Part shown: one piece after another, positions 54,908 through 64,000 of the stretch
Numbering within the stretch: the first letter of the stretch is position 1
Layout of the letters: each line of letters starts with the position of its first letter
Source of the DNA: Impatiens glandulifera
Lineage: Eukaryota > Streptophyta > Magnoliopsida > Ericales > Balsaminaceae
NCBI RefSeq assembly: GCF_907164915.1
Contig: NC_061869.1
Location: 24,474,676 to 24,538,675 of the forward strand
Direction: 5' to 3'
Length of the DNA: 64,000 nt
The notes under the pieces: model-generated
Databases searched by the model: none
Told to the model about the DNA's origin: nothing
What the model saw: only the letters and a program-made list of their open reading frames with translations
Position numbers and translations under genes: made by a program

Positions 54908-57562
54908 CTATTTCTTCGATCTGGACGGCAGGAAATGATCCAGCAATTCATCGTCTGATTTTCCCTTATCCGTTTGAACCGGCCTAGATGAGGATTCCCG
55001 ACCGCCTGAGGTGCCAGTGTGAGGGGAGAACGGTTGACCGATCGATCTGATTGGAACCACATTCAAACACCATTGTCTTCTAAGCTGCGGCTCGACATCT
55101 TCTTCGAAATCTTCATCTGTTTGCAAAACCGGGTTGAATTGAGGTTCAACAACCGTATCGGTGACTCTGTTCAATAGTCCCGTGATCTCCGCCCGCCTCG
55201 AAGCAGCTTTTCTTTTGTGTGTAACCGGAACAGAAGGAGAAGCAACCGTTTTGGACTTCTTGTGAGCCTTTGCGAAATTGTTATACGTTTCTTGTTGAGC
55301 CCTTAGCCGGTTAGCATCTTCGGTTTGTTGAGCCGCTATGGACTTTGCGATGGCCGGTGCACTGACCGCTAGGTTTTGCATATGGCCGACTATGTTCGCA
55401 TCAGCCGCTGTCGCTTCCTTCTGTATTCGGGTCTGCTCGTCCAACGCATCTTGGAGTTTCTGAGCCGCGAGAGCATTCACCTCCTCAATTGCCTTATCGG
55501 CAGCCAGCTTAGCCGCTATTAATTCTGCCACCTGTTCGGTGACCGCCTTGAGATCGGCTTCAAGCTTGGCATTCTTTTCCTCAAGGGTTGTTACCTTCTC
55601 ACGATTAGATCTGGCTTGGGCACCGGATTGCGCCAGGTCCTCCTCGACCTTTGTCAATCTTTGATCGGTCGTTTCTTGAGACCGTTCCATCTCAGCTACC
55701 TATTGGCTAACCGAAGCGAGGTCGGTCACCAGCTTCGGAGTTATAATCTACAATGCCTTGGTTCGATCAAGATGACCGCCGTACAGTTGATCCGTATTAC
55801 CGTAATTTGTTTCAACGGACGTGATCCGATCGACCGCCTTCTTTAGATCATCCTTTGTCGTTTCGGCCATCTCGAAGGTTTTAGACGCGGTTTCTTTGAT
55901 TTTCTTCTTCCATGGCTGAACCGCGTCGTTGACGAATTCCTCAATGAGGGTCTTGACCCTCTCTTTCCTAATGACCGGTTCCGAATCCCCGATTTGAGTA
56001 GATGCGCGTTGTTCGTTGGGAGGTGTACTTGTCCTTACTTCGGTTATGTTGATGTTCTAGTCCGGTGGAGGAGTGGATAACTCTTCATTGGTCGGATTCT
56101 GACCGCCAACATCCTCTAGAGGTGATGAGTTCGTTGTTTCTTGGTGTTCGGGCACCGCCTCAAGCTGCGCCACCTCCTCGGTTAGTGCTCTTTCCTTGAC
56201 CGCAAGTAATTTTAACACCAAAAGTTGAAGTTGAGAATTCGGTGTTCCCGGAGTATGCTTTTCTTGTAGGCGTTGAATGTGTTCGGTTTGCCTTTGTAAC
56301 CGAGCACGCGGTTCGACTATCGTGTTTCGCTCTAGGGCGGTTGTGACGTCGTTAGCCTTTGTGAGGCTGATGACCTCCTCCTCCATTTCTATCAACTTTT
56401 CGAATTTCTGGCTAACGGTGAGATCCGGTAGCATGTTTTTGTAGAATATCTGATGCCGGTGCCGGATCCATTGATAGAACACCTCGGCTGCCGCACGAGC
56501 CTGCTGGTGTATCTCGTCCATGATTCTGCTGACGAGATCCTCGACCGTTTTCCTTGTATTATCATCAGCGTGGTCATCTTCCTCCCCTAGTCTGTCCGAA
56601 CCGGCATCAGCGTTATCATGACTGACCGATTGATCCTCCACTATTTGTTCTTTCCCTTTACCGGACTGATCCTCTCCGGTATGTTGTGAATCGGTTCGGC
56701 CAGAACTGGATGCCGAGTCTTCCGTGTTGGGTATGTCGGACATTGGATTAGCCGATTCGATTGGTTGTTTATCTTTCTTGCTTCCGGATTTTTCTTTTAC
56801 CGGAGCTGCTTTCTTAACGGATGCCTTCTTCCTTCGGCCACCCGTAGAACAGGAGGCCTTCCTTTTGCTTTTCCTCTCCTTGAATTGCTGAGACTTTATA
56901 ATTTTGCTGGATGAGAGGAGGACACTAGGGCCGGTGTTGATGTTGAAATGACGCATGATTTTCCCAAGTGGGATGGCGTATCCCCATGACCGAGTGGATG
57001 CCGGATCCACCATTTCACATAGGTTATTGAAGATTACCTTAGCCTAGTTTATTTTGATGCCGTTGACCAAACCGGCAAGTATCTCAATCTTTGCCCGGGT
57101 GAGACTATCATAGTTTCCCCCTCTTGCTTGGACCGATTTTGTGAAAATATCACATAGCGGTCTGTACTTCGGTCGAAGAGATGATTTCTTTCCGGAGATC
57201 TCGATAGGAACTGCGGTTTCTGAGAGAACCTGACAAGATGCCTCGAAGGTCTCTTCATCTAAAGCCGCGGAGAAGTTGCTCCCTTCGGATGGTAGATGTA
57301 GTATTTCAGCGACCGATTTCTCCGTCAGTTCGAGCTGCTGACCGCCGATGTTGGCAAGTATTGATCCTCCGGTGATGAATGCGGTTCGGAAAAATTCATT
57401 AACCGCATCCTGGTATAGTATGAATGGACCGCCCAGAAAGTATTCGAGGCCGGACTCGGAGATTCTGGATAATACCTGCTTTGCCGGAGCCGAACCGTTT
57501 GCCCGGATTTCCTCAAAATCGACTTGGATCATATGTTTGAACAATACTGAATCACGACTCAT
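54908..57562 (-). pseudogene. ORF C of element Y: 884-codon accessory protein, one frame with four TAG codons
   Basis: From ATG 57562 (MSRDSVLFKHMIQVDFEEI) to the stop at 54908 a single frame is kept with no frameshift. Four in-frame TAGs interrupt it (about 57043, 56057, 55750 and 55704). Residues 1-175 are the shared domain (ESGLEYFLGGPFILY, LHLPSEGSNFSAA, YRPLCDIFTKSV, GIKIN). Next come a Lys/Arg-rich stretch (KRKASCSTGGRRKKASVKK), an acidic linker, a Glu/Gln-rich coiled coil (~56450-56150) and a second coiled coil (55690-55350, TDQRLTKVEEDLAQ). A THKRKAASRRAEI basic motif, the GTSGGRESSS motif and tail SRSKK complete it. The size and basic/coiled-coil layout suggest a nuclear or particle-associated structural protein, which is inference only. 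Confidence 0.8.
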
Positions 57563-57676
57563 TTTGAATAATCGAACCGAGAAACAAGAGAATAAGGATT
57601 TTAGAGAGTTTGAAGAAGATGAATGCTAGAGAGAGAAAGCTGATTCGCGTGAGAATGAAATAAAATAACTAAGGAC

Positions 57677-57868
57677 CCTATTTATAGTTGCGGTTTGGAA
57701 TTCCAACCGTCGCGAACCGTCCCATCATGAGTGGGCGGGAATTTTCCCTCCAAGTATTTTGAGCAGAAAGTATGGGCGGGAATCCTTAGGCGGGAAAGTA
57801 TAGGCAGGAAACCATAGGCGGGAAACCATAGGCGGGAATATTCCCTCCAAAATTTTGAGCGGGCTTTT
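57677..57868 (-). promoter_or_regulatory. Promoter of ORF C (Y): TATA box and array of E2F-like GGCGGGAA sites
   Basis: Minus-strand TATA CTATAAATAGGG at 57677-57688, followed by a ~115-base leader that shares gctagagagagaaagc with X. Upstream, plus-strand GGCGGGAA-type sites lie at about 57734, 57775, 57789, 57803 (one mismatch), 57817 and 57831, with a weaker GAGCGGG at 57861. The four middle sites are spaced ~14 bases apart. Confidence 0.6.
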
Positions 57869-58130
57869 AATGTCTGTTATTTAACCGGCGATGATGCGGT
57901 TCTTCTTGTAACCGTTTATTAAACGAAGCGGTTATTTAACCGTGAGGATGCGGTTTTTTACCGGATTTTTCAACGAGGTGATTTATTGATATTAACCGGT
58001 TAGTTAGATGGATATTGCGATTTTGACCCGGTTAACAAACTTAAATATTAGATATTCATTGAAAAGAAAGATACATAATAAAAGCCGATTCATTGATCGG
58101 TTTAGAATACATAGGAAATAAAATTACAAC

Positions 58131-58832
58131 CTATGTAATGACTATTCTGGAGAGCTTGTCCTCCACCCCATCCATATCAAGAACATTCGATGGGGATGCC
58201 GTTGTACCCGGTCCAAATTTTGGACGGTACTTATGAAAGAGCCGGCTTCGGTGAAGAGCGTAACCGAGACCTTTCTTGGTCTCCACCATAGTCCTCAGGT
58301 TTTGGTAGATAACTGGTGACCAGTTTATGGGTGTATTGCTGACAATGTAGGTCATTATGTCAAAAACCTTTTTGGAGTAGTGTTGGTTGGGAGATTGGTA
58401 AATGATGGAACGATTGACAATCTCGTAGAGGAGTTGGATGTGGTGGGCAAGGCGGGTTTTTAGCCCATGGTTCTCCACCGGTACCTCGGTTCCGGAAAAC
58501 AGTTCTGAATAGTCGGTTGCTGCACTTCCCACCCGGGTTGGAAAGTCGGAAAACCCTTCTGTGGGAGGATTGAACGTTTGAGAGAGTTCGTTTTCCTCTA
58601 GGCAAAAGAAGTGGCCTCTCACTATGGAAACAATGAAATCTCCTCTCATAGAGGCATTTCTGAAGAAGTCGATTACGTCCGGAAGGAGTATGGGTCTGGA
58701 TTCTTCGAGAAAAGTGCGAAGACCGGTGTCGATTAGTGAGTCAAACATGAGCTCCTTTGTTTCCAGGTCCCAATGTTCCATGCAAGAATCAAAATCGATG
58801 CTCAAGAAGTTCCTTAGAGTTCCACTCGACAT
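58131..58832 (-). CDS. ORF B of element Y, 233-aa accessory protein, intact
   Basis: Uninterrupted from ATG 58832 (MSSGTLRNFLSIDFDSCMEH). Landmarks: DTGLRTFLEES, VIDFFRNASM, LSQTFNPPTEGFSDFPTRVG, IQLLYEIVNRSIIYQSPNQ, VSNTPINWSPVIYQNL and RTMVETKKGLGYALH. It aligns over its full length with ORF B of X and, more distantly, with A and with the head of C. No membrane or secretion signals are seen. Its own TATA box and short leader suggest separate expression. The role is unknown. Position corresponds to the env-like region of Sireviruses, but nothing in it looks like an envelope protein. Confidence 0.83.
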   Translation of the reverse strand: MSSGTLRNFLSIDFDSCMEHWDLETKELMFDSLIDTGLRTFLEESRPILLPDVIDFFRNASMRGDFIVSIVRGHFFCLEENELSQTFNPPTEGFSDFPTRVGSAATDYSELFSGTEVPVENHGLKTRLAHHIQLLYEIVNRSIIYQSPNQHYSKKVFDIMTYIVSNTPINWSPVIYQNLRTMVETKKGLGYALHRSRLFHKYRPKFGPGTTASPSNVLDMDGVEDKLSRIVIT

Positions 58833-58908
58833 GATTCAAGCTTTGCCAAGAGAGAGAGAGTTCAAGAATTTTTGGTTTTTGAGATGTGTTAAGTTGATAA
58901 GGTGGGGT

Positions 58909-58921
58909 TCCTTATATAGAT
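58909..58921 (-). promoter_or_regulatory. TATA box of ORF B (Y)
   Basis: Minus strand TCTATATAAGGAA, ~80 bases upstream of the ATG, followed by a CT-rich leader just before the start codon. Confidence 0.55.
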
Positions 58922-59269
58922 CCAAAATTGGAGGGAATATGGCAACATTTAATGTTGAAATTCAGTTTTGTCTCATTAATGAAAAGAATATTTATGTTTC
59001 CAAAAATCCTTGGGAAGGAGTTACTTTTGACTGGTTGCGGAGCTCGAGGTAAGGAATCTAGTTGGAAAGTAACTAATCTTGTTAGATAGTAATTACTCAT
59101 GTAGTTGGAAGTTGAAAGTTACTTATCATTAATGAAAAGGGTACAAGAAACCAGAGATAAGTAATTAAAACCGAAAATATCATAGACTAAACCGAGATGA
59201 TCATGATAGAGTTATACATTGATACAACCGGTGCGTACAGCAAAATAACCGGTTGTAGGAGGGAGTGAC
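58922..59269. other. Spacer between ORF B promoter and ORF A (Y)
   Basis: Non-coding; matches the corresponding X spacer (49285-49589) in several blocks such as accggttg and ggaatctagttgg. Confidence 0.5.
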
Positions 59270-60013
59270 TTAGTTGCTGGTGGAGTTGAGGTGGCGGTTC
59301 CTCCTTTTCCAGGCCTTCTCAAACCGCTCATAGAATGAGTTAGTGACCTCTTTGGTGATGACTTGTGTCTGGTTCAACCCTTCTCCCAGACAGAATGGAA
59401 CCCTAAGTTCCAAAAGTAGGCAGCTTATCTGGGGGATGAGGCCAGTTTGACGAATGCCGATCATCCAGATTAGGATATCAAACTACACCCTTGACTAGTT
59501 GATTGGCGTACCCGTGGTTATGGAAGACATCATGTTAAAAACTGCGGTGCAGTAGGTGTTTGACACATCCTTTCCTAGGATGCCTCGACCGATAACATCG
59601 TTGAGAAGCTGATACTCAGCTCTCAGCGATGACCTAGAACCATTGTCATTGACCGGGCGGTCTGACCGAGCAAAGCTTAAGGCGATTTCGGCCTTTAGTT
59701 TAGCCGGAACGTTTAGGTCGGTGAGCGCTTGCTTCGGAAGGTCGAAGCATCTTGCGAAATCACTTTCTGTGAAGTCAAACACAGTTCCTCCCACCTTGGA
59801 TTGAATGTGGGTGTCGAAGTGAGGAGTACCTCGGAAAACCCTGGCATTGTAGAAAAATTCTAGGACCGTTTCCGGAAAGATGACGTGTTTATCATCTAGA
59901 AAGTGTTTGAGACCGGTGTCTTCAAGTGACTTAATCATCTTGAAGACTTCATAATGTTCAGTGCCTTGAGCTGAATCGAAATCCACTTGAAGGATGTTTG
60001 GAAACTGAGACAT
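59270..60013 (-). pseudogene. ORF A of element Y, 247-codon accessory protein, two TAG codons
   Basis: One frame from ATG 60013 (MSQFPNILQVDFDSAQGTEH) to the stop at 59270, interrupted by TAGs at about 59494 (in place of Trp in the PINW motif) and 59485. Landmarks: DTGLKHFLDDKHVIFPETV, LEFFYNARVFRGTPHFD, GGTVFDFTESDFARCFDLP, YQLLNDVIGRGILGKDVSN and FDILIWMIGIR. The tail YERFEKAWKRRNRHL is basic. It is the ORF closest to pol and the clearest match to the single 3' ORF remnant in element W. Confidence 0.82.
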
Positions 60014-60073
60014 TTTTGTCTTAGTAAGAGAATACGTTAGAGGTTGTGATTGTTTCGTTTAAGGTTTGCCTAA

Positions 60074-60085
60074 CTTATATATTAG
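60074..60085 (-). promoter_or_regulatory. TATA box of ORF A (Y)
   Basis: Minus strand CTAATATATAAG, ~60 bases upstream of the ORF A ATG, conserved in X. Confidence 0.5.
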
Positions 60086-60560
60086 TGGAGGGATGATAGT
60101 ATTATCCATTGTGTCGCAAGTAATGATGTCTATTAACCATAGGATAATGCATTTTGCATAAAATAAGCATGTCTACAACCTAGGATGTTGGTCATAGGCC
60201 TAGACGGTGAAAGATATCGTATCTTTACGTCTTTTGAGGTATGACCGTTTTACTTTGAAAAGGTAAGTTTTCAGAACAGATAAATTTAAACACAGATAAT
60301 TATTCCATTTTTGTTTAGAAGCCAAATAATCAGAAGTAATCTGTTTCCAAATCGGTCGATTTTCAGTTATTTGTTCCGATGCGGTTAATTGGTGCATGCA
60401 CTAAGTAACCGGTCGGTTTACTCTAACTGATAGATAAAGCGGTTCTTCCATAGATACCTTGGTGAATTTGGAATTCGACAATTTAGGAGGAACTACCGGT
60501 TTTGTCTGTTCGAACCGATTTCCCTTTTTAAACATTTTTAGAAATAAGTTGATTAATATC
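60086..60560. other. Conserved non-coding region between pol and ORF A (Y)
   Basis: No ORF; matches 50381-50850 of X block by block. Confidence 0.5.
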
Positions 60561-63500
60561 GGTCAAACCGAGTGTGAGTCTAAATTGAGAAAACTTAGCT
60601 CCTGCAGAGGCTTTGTGAAGATATCGGCTACTTGTTGTTCTGTCGATACGTATTCCAACCGGATATGCTTCAGCATGACATGTTCCCGAATGAAGTGATG
60701 CCTTATGTCGATGTGCTTGGTTCTATAGTGTAGAACCGGATTGTAGGTGATTGCTATGGCACTTGTATTATCACAGAAAATTGGAGACTCTTCGACTATG
60801 ATACCGAAATCCTTCAGTTGTAGTTGGATCCAAAGAAGTTGTGAACAGCAAATTCGGCTGCCAGATATTCAGCTTCTACGGTTGACGTGGCAATAGATGT
60901 CTGTTTCTTGATGTGCCATGAAACAAGCGGATCACCTAGGAATTGGCATGTTCCGCTGGTGCTTTTTCTATCAAATTTACAACCTGAATAATCTGCATCT
61001 GAGTAACTTGTGAGGTTGAAAGATGAGTCATTTGGATACCACAAACCGACTTCAGGAGTTCCCTTTAGGTATTTCAAGATTCGCTTTGCGGCTGTGTAGT
61101 GAGACTGTTTTGGATTAGCCTGGAATCTTCCACACACACCGACCGCAAATAGTATGTCCGGTCTACTTGCTATCAAGTATAGAAGAGAACCGATGATTCC
61201 TCGGTATGCTGTTATGTCTACTGCTTGACCGTCATCATCCTTGTCCAGTTTGACCGATGAGCTCATTGAAGTAGCGGCTGAGGAGCACGTGTCCATCCCA
61301 AATTTCTTTAGAAGTTCCTTAGTGTACTTGGGTTGGTTTATGAAGGTTCCTTCTTCGAGTTGCTTAACCTGAAAACCTAAGAAGAAACTTAATTCTCCCA
61401 TCATACTCATTTCAAATTTGTTAGTCATCAGGGTTGAGAATTTATCACATAGCTTACGATCGGTTGAACTGAAGATGATATCATCTACATATATTTGAAC
61501 AAGTAGGATATGTTCCTTTTCTCAAATTTAAATAGTGTTTTGTCCACCGAACCGATGGTGAAATCATGTTTTAACAAGAATGCGGTTAGTGTGTCATACA
61601 AGGCTCTAGGAGCTTGCTTTAAACCGTATAGTGCTTTGTTTAACCGGTATACATGGTTGGGCAGTTCAGCGTTTTTGAAACCGGGTGGTTGTTCAACATA
61701 TACTTCTTCACGTATGTCACCATTCAAAAATGCACTTTTAACATCCATTTGGAAAACTTTAAAATTTTTGAATGCAGCAAAAACTAGAAAAATCCTAATA
61801 GCCTCAATCCTAGCTACAGGGGCAAATGATTCTTCAAAATCAATGCCTTCTTCCTGTTTATATCCTTGTGCCACTAATCTGGCTTTGTTCCTCGTGACCA
61901 AACCGTCTTCATTGAGTTTAATTCTAAATACCCATCTTGTTCCTATGACCGGTTGATCTTTCGGTCTAGGGACTAGGTATCAGACTTTGTTACTCTCAAA
62001 CTGGTTTAATTCTTCTTGCATTCCCAAGATCCAATCCGGATCTGACAATGCTTCATCCACTCTTTTTGGCTCAATCCGGGATATAAAAGCGGAATTCAAA
62101 TATTCCTCCAGGATTTGTCACCTAGTTCGAACGGGTTTTGAAGGGTCACCTATAATTAGCTCAGGAGGATGATTTGTGTTTCTTTTGAGATTGGGTTCGG
62201 GAGTGTCTACCAAATCACCGTTTATTTGATCAAGGCTAGACGTATCGGTAGGCTGGACAGGAGTGTCAGACCGACCGATTTCCTCAGTTTGAACAAAGGT
62301 GTTAGCTTCCTGTTGTGGGACAGCTTGATCCGGTTGGGTTTTATCATTACCCATTTGGTCATGGACAAACCGTCTAAAAACCGGAATCTCATCTTCACTA
62401 TCAGAATGGATATTGTTGTTTTCCAATATGTTGTGTAGATCAAAGCATGATGCAGTGTTGCTTTCAACCGATTCATCGAAAACAACATGAAGTGATTCCT
62501 CCAAGGTTAAAATTCTAGTGTTATACACTCTATATGCTTTGCTAACTGTTGAGTAACCTAACATGATCCCAATGTCGGCTTTTGCATCAAAAGCAGATAG
62601 ATAGGTTTTACCATTTATGTGAATGTAGCATTTACATCCGAAAATCTTAAGATACCTAAGGTTAGGAACCCTATCAAAGTATACCACATAAGGTGTTTTG
62701 TTGTGAAACTTGTTAATTAGAGAGCGGTTTTGTGTATGACATGCGGTGTTGATAGCCTCAGCCCAGAATTTCTGGGCAATACCCGAATCGGCTATCATGG
62801 ATCGTGCGGCTTCCTTGAGAGTTCGGTTTCTTCTCTCGGCCAGGCCGTTTTGTTGAGGAGTCCTAGCACTAGACAACTCGTGTCTAATACCGAATTCATC
62901 AAGAAATGCATTTAGAGTACTATTTGTAAATTCGGTTCCTCTATCACTTCTAATGCTATTAATGCGTGTTGATTTTTCATTTTGCAAACGTTTAAGTAGT
63001 GTAATCAAATTTAATGCGGTTTCACGTTTAGATGGAAAGAATATTACCCATGTATACCTAGAATAATCATCAACAACTACCATAGTGTAAAGCATACCTC
63101 CTAGGGTGACGACCCTAATCGGTCCAAATAAATCCATGTGGAGAAGATCTAAGCATCGGTTAGATTGAATGTGTCCTTTACTTTTAAAGGTTGACTTAGT
63201 TTGTTTACCCATTTGACATGCTGAACAGACCTTATCCTTATTTAACACTATGTCAGGAACTCCTTCGACTAACTTTTTACCGCGGATATAGTTTAAGGTT
63301 TTCATGTTTAGGTGGTTTAGTCTTTTATTCCACAGCCAGGTTTGATCGCTTTTAGCTATCATGCAGACATGATATTCTACTTTGTTTTTCCAATCTACTT
63401 TGTAAATGTTTGCTAACCTATTTCCGGTCAGTAGTATGATACCTTGAGAGTTTTTAACTAAGCATGCATGTTTAAGAAATTCTACAGTGTATCCAGCATC

Positions 63501-63800
63501 ACACATTTGACTAATGTTTAGCAGGTTAAAACGTAGGTTTTCAACTATCAGTACATTATCAATTGTAAGGTTACCATGGACAATCTTACCCTTGCCCACA
63601 GTTCTACCTTTTGAGTTGTCACCGAAGGTGATTAATGCACCGGTTTCTATTTTGATGTCGGTTAGAAGATTGTTGTTCCCAGTCATGTGTCTGGAGCAAC
63701 CGCTGTCCAAATACCATTCAGAGTTTCCTAATTGTTTCTTCATATCCTGCAAAATGTACATATTTACAACTATTTGGTACCCACATTTACTTGGGTCCAC
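60560..63800 (-). pseudogene. pol: Y pol: protease, integrase, RT and RNase H, lightly damaged
   Basis: One frame runs from ~63800 to 61485: protease WYLDSGCSRHMTG (~63715-63677), zinc motif WLWNKRLNHL ... CSACQMGKQ, and integrase catalytic Asp (LLHMDLFGPI), Asp (IRSDRGTEF) and Glu (GLAERRNRTLKEAARS). It continues through the SIRE-like linker [14 protein letters not shown], then a TGA at 62118, RT with a second TGA near 61980 and [13 protein letters not shown] one-base loss in a T run near 61515 shifts the frame before [10 protein letters not shown]. RNase H (to ~60570) has a further frameshift near 60850. There is no ATG at 63800; the protease frame overlaps the gag stop in another frame. 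Confidence 0.9.
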
Positions 63801-64000
63801 AAGTGATTAGTCCCTTGGGTATCCAGACTTTGACAAGTCGGACGAATTTCCCGGTTAAGGTTTTAACTAATTTTCTTGAACTTGGTTTGGAGTCTTTCTG
63901 CTTTCCTAAGAGGGACTTATGTGGGGATGATCTTTGGTTTGTCCTATGTGGTTGTGAGTTGGCTTGCCTATATTTGAACCGATTGGCTTTCCTTTTCTTA
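63787..64000 (-). CDS. gag: C-terminal end of Y gag, runs off window
   Basis: A basic segment (RSSPHKSLLGKQKDSK) leads to KVWIPKGLITCGPK and a TAA (63789-63787) that directly abuts ATGTGGGT. W gag ends at the same codon position with TGA. The capsid and zinc knuckle lie outside the window. Confidence 0.7.
   Translation of the reverse strand, partial: KKRKANRFKYRQANSQPHRTNQRSSPHKSLLGKQKDSKPSSRKLVKTLTGKFVRLVKVWIPKGLITCGPK

Larger units (their letters stand above)
53317..64000 (-). mobile_element. Copia element Y, inserted in X integrase, runs off right edge
   Basis: The 3' LTR (53317-54554) lies directly in the X integrase coding sequence, so Y is younger than X. The minus-strand order from 64000 leftwards is gag end, PR-INT-RT-RNase H, ORFs A, B, C, duplicated PPT, LTR. 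The base run gatgc (53312-53316) should reappear after the 5' LTR outside the window as the TSD. Confidence 0.9.

Noticed and set aside
58131..58832. Envelope-like gene by position in a Sirevirus
   Set aside because: No signal peptide, transmembrane segment or cleavage site is visible in ORFs A, B or C, so an envelope role is not supported.

Overview
This window looks like repeat-dense intergenic DNA from a flowering plant, most likely a eudicot. The evidence is AT-rich spacers with long (TA)n tracts, Ty1/copia Pol proteins of plant type, a plant L1-like LINE with a zinc-binding RT tail, CACTA, MULE and hAT-type elements, and tRNA-iMet primer-binding sites. I cannot name the species. I see no convincing intact host gene, no rRNA and no complete tRNA. 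Nearly every base I can assign belongs to a transposable element, and many elements are nested in others. || LAYOUT. 1-2468: the 5' end of a minus-strand copia element (Z: gag, PBS, LTR). It is inserted into the gag of an older plus-strand copia relic (2500-4840). 6792-18682: an 11.9-kb CACTA element with TIRs and a 3-bp TSD. It carries gene-like remnants and two oppositely oriented arrays of ~153-bp repeats, and is itself invaded by a 5'-truncated LINE (9798-11654) and a solo LTR (12930-14161). 20317-31194: a two-LTR copia element (W, minus strand) with TSD AGCTA and a solo LTR nested in its pol. 31.5-36.8 kb: a ~170-bp tandem array, LTR remnants, a 253-bp hAT-type MITE and an internally deleted copia derivative. 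36.8-43.8 kb: a CACTA-like fragment, a MULE with ~580-bp terminal inverted repeats (39681-42287), a ~95-bp tandem array and short exon-like fragments. 43810-64000: two related minus-strand copia elements, Y inserted into the integrase of X; both run beyond the right edge. || MAIN BIOLOGY. The Pol signatures of W, X and Y look Sirevirus/SIRE-like. This lineage is known for extra sequence between pol and the 3' LTR. Here that space holds, in pol orientation, a collinear module of three mutually related ORFs (A ~247 aa, B ~232 aa, C ~884 aa). They share a ~200-residue domain ending near a P-I/V-N-W motif. Each ORF has its own TATA box and short leader, and the C promoter carries E2F-like GGCGGGAA sites in both copies. 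B is open in both elements; A and C are decayed, and in Y only by in-frame TAG codons. A single degenerate homologue sits at the same place in the more distant element W. This module is the best candidate for something undescribed. || OTHER SIGNALS. The LTRs of several families share two adjacent predicted hairpins next to a TGACGT-containing box, with compensatory-looking stem changes. The polypurine tract region is duplicated in X and Y and triplicated in the deleted derivative. The W LTRs carry about 18 copies each of a TTAGAC-N5-GTCTAA palindrome. All identities, boundaries and folds were read by eye, with no alignment software or database.
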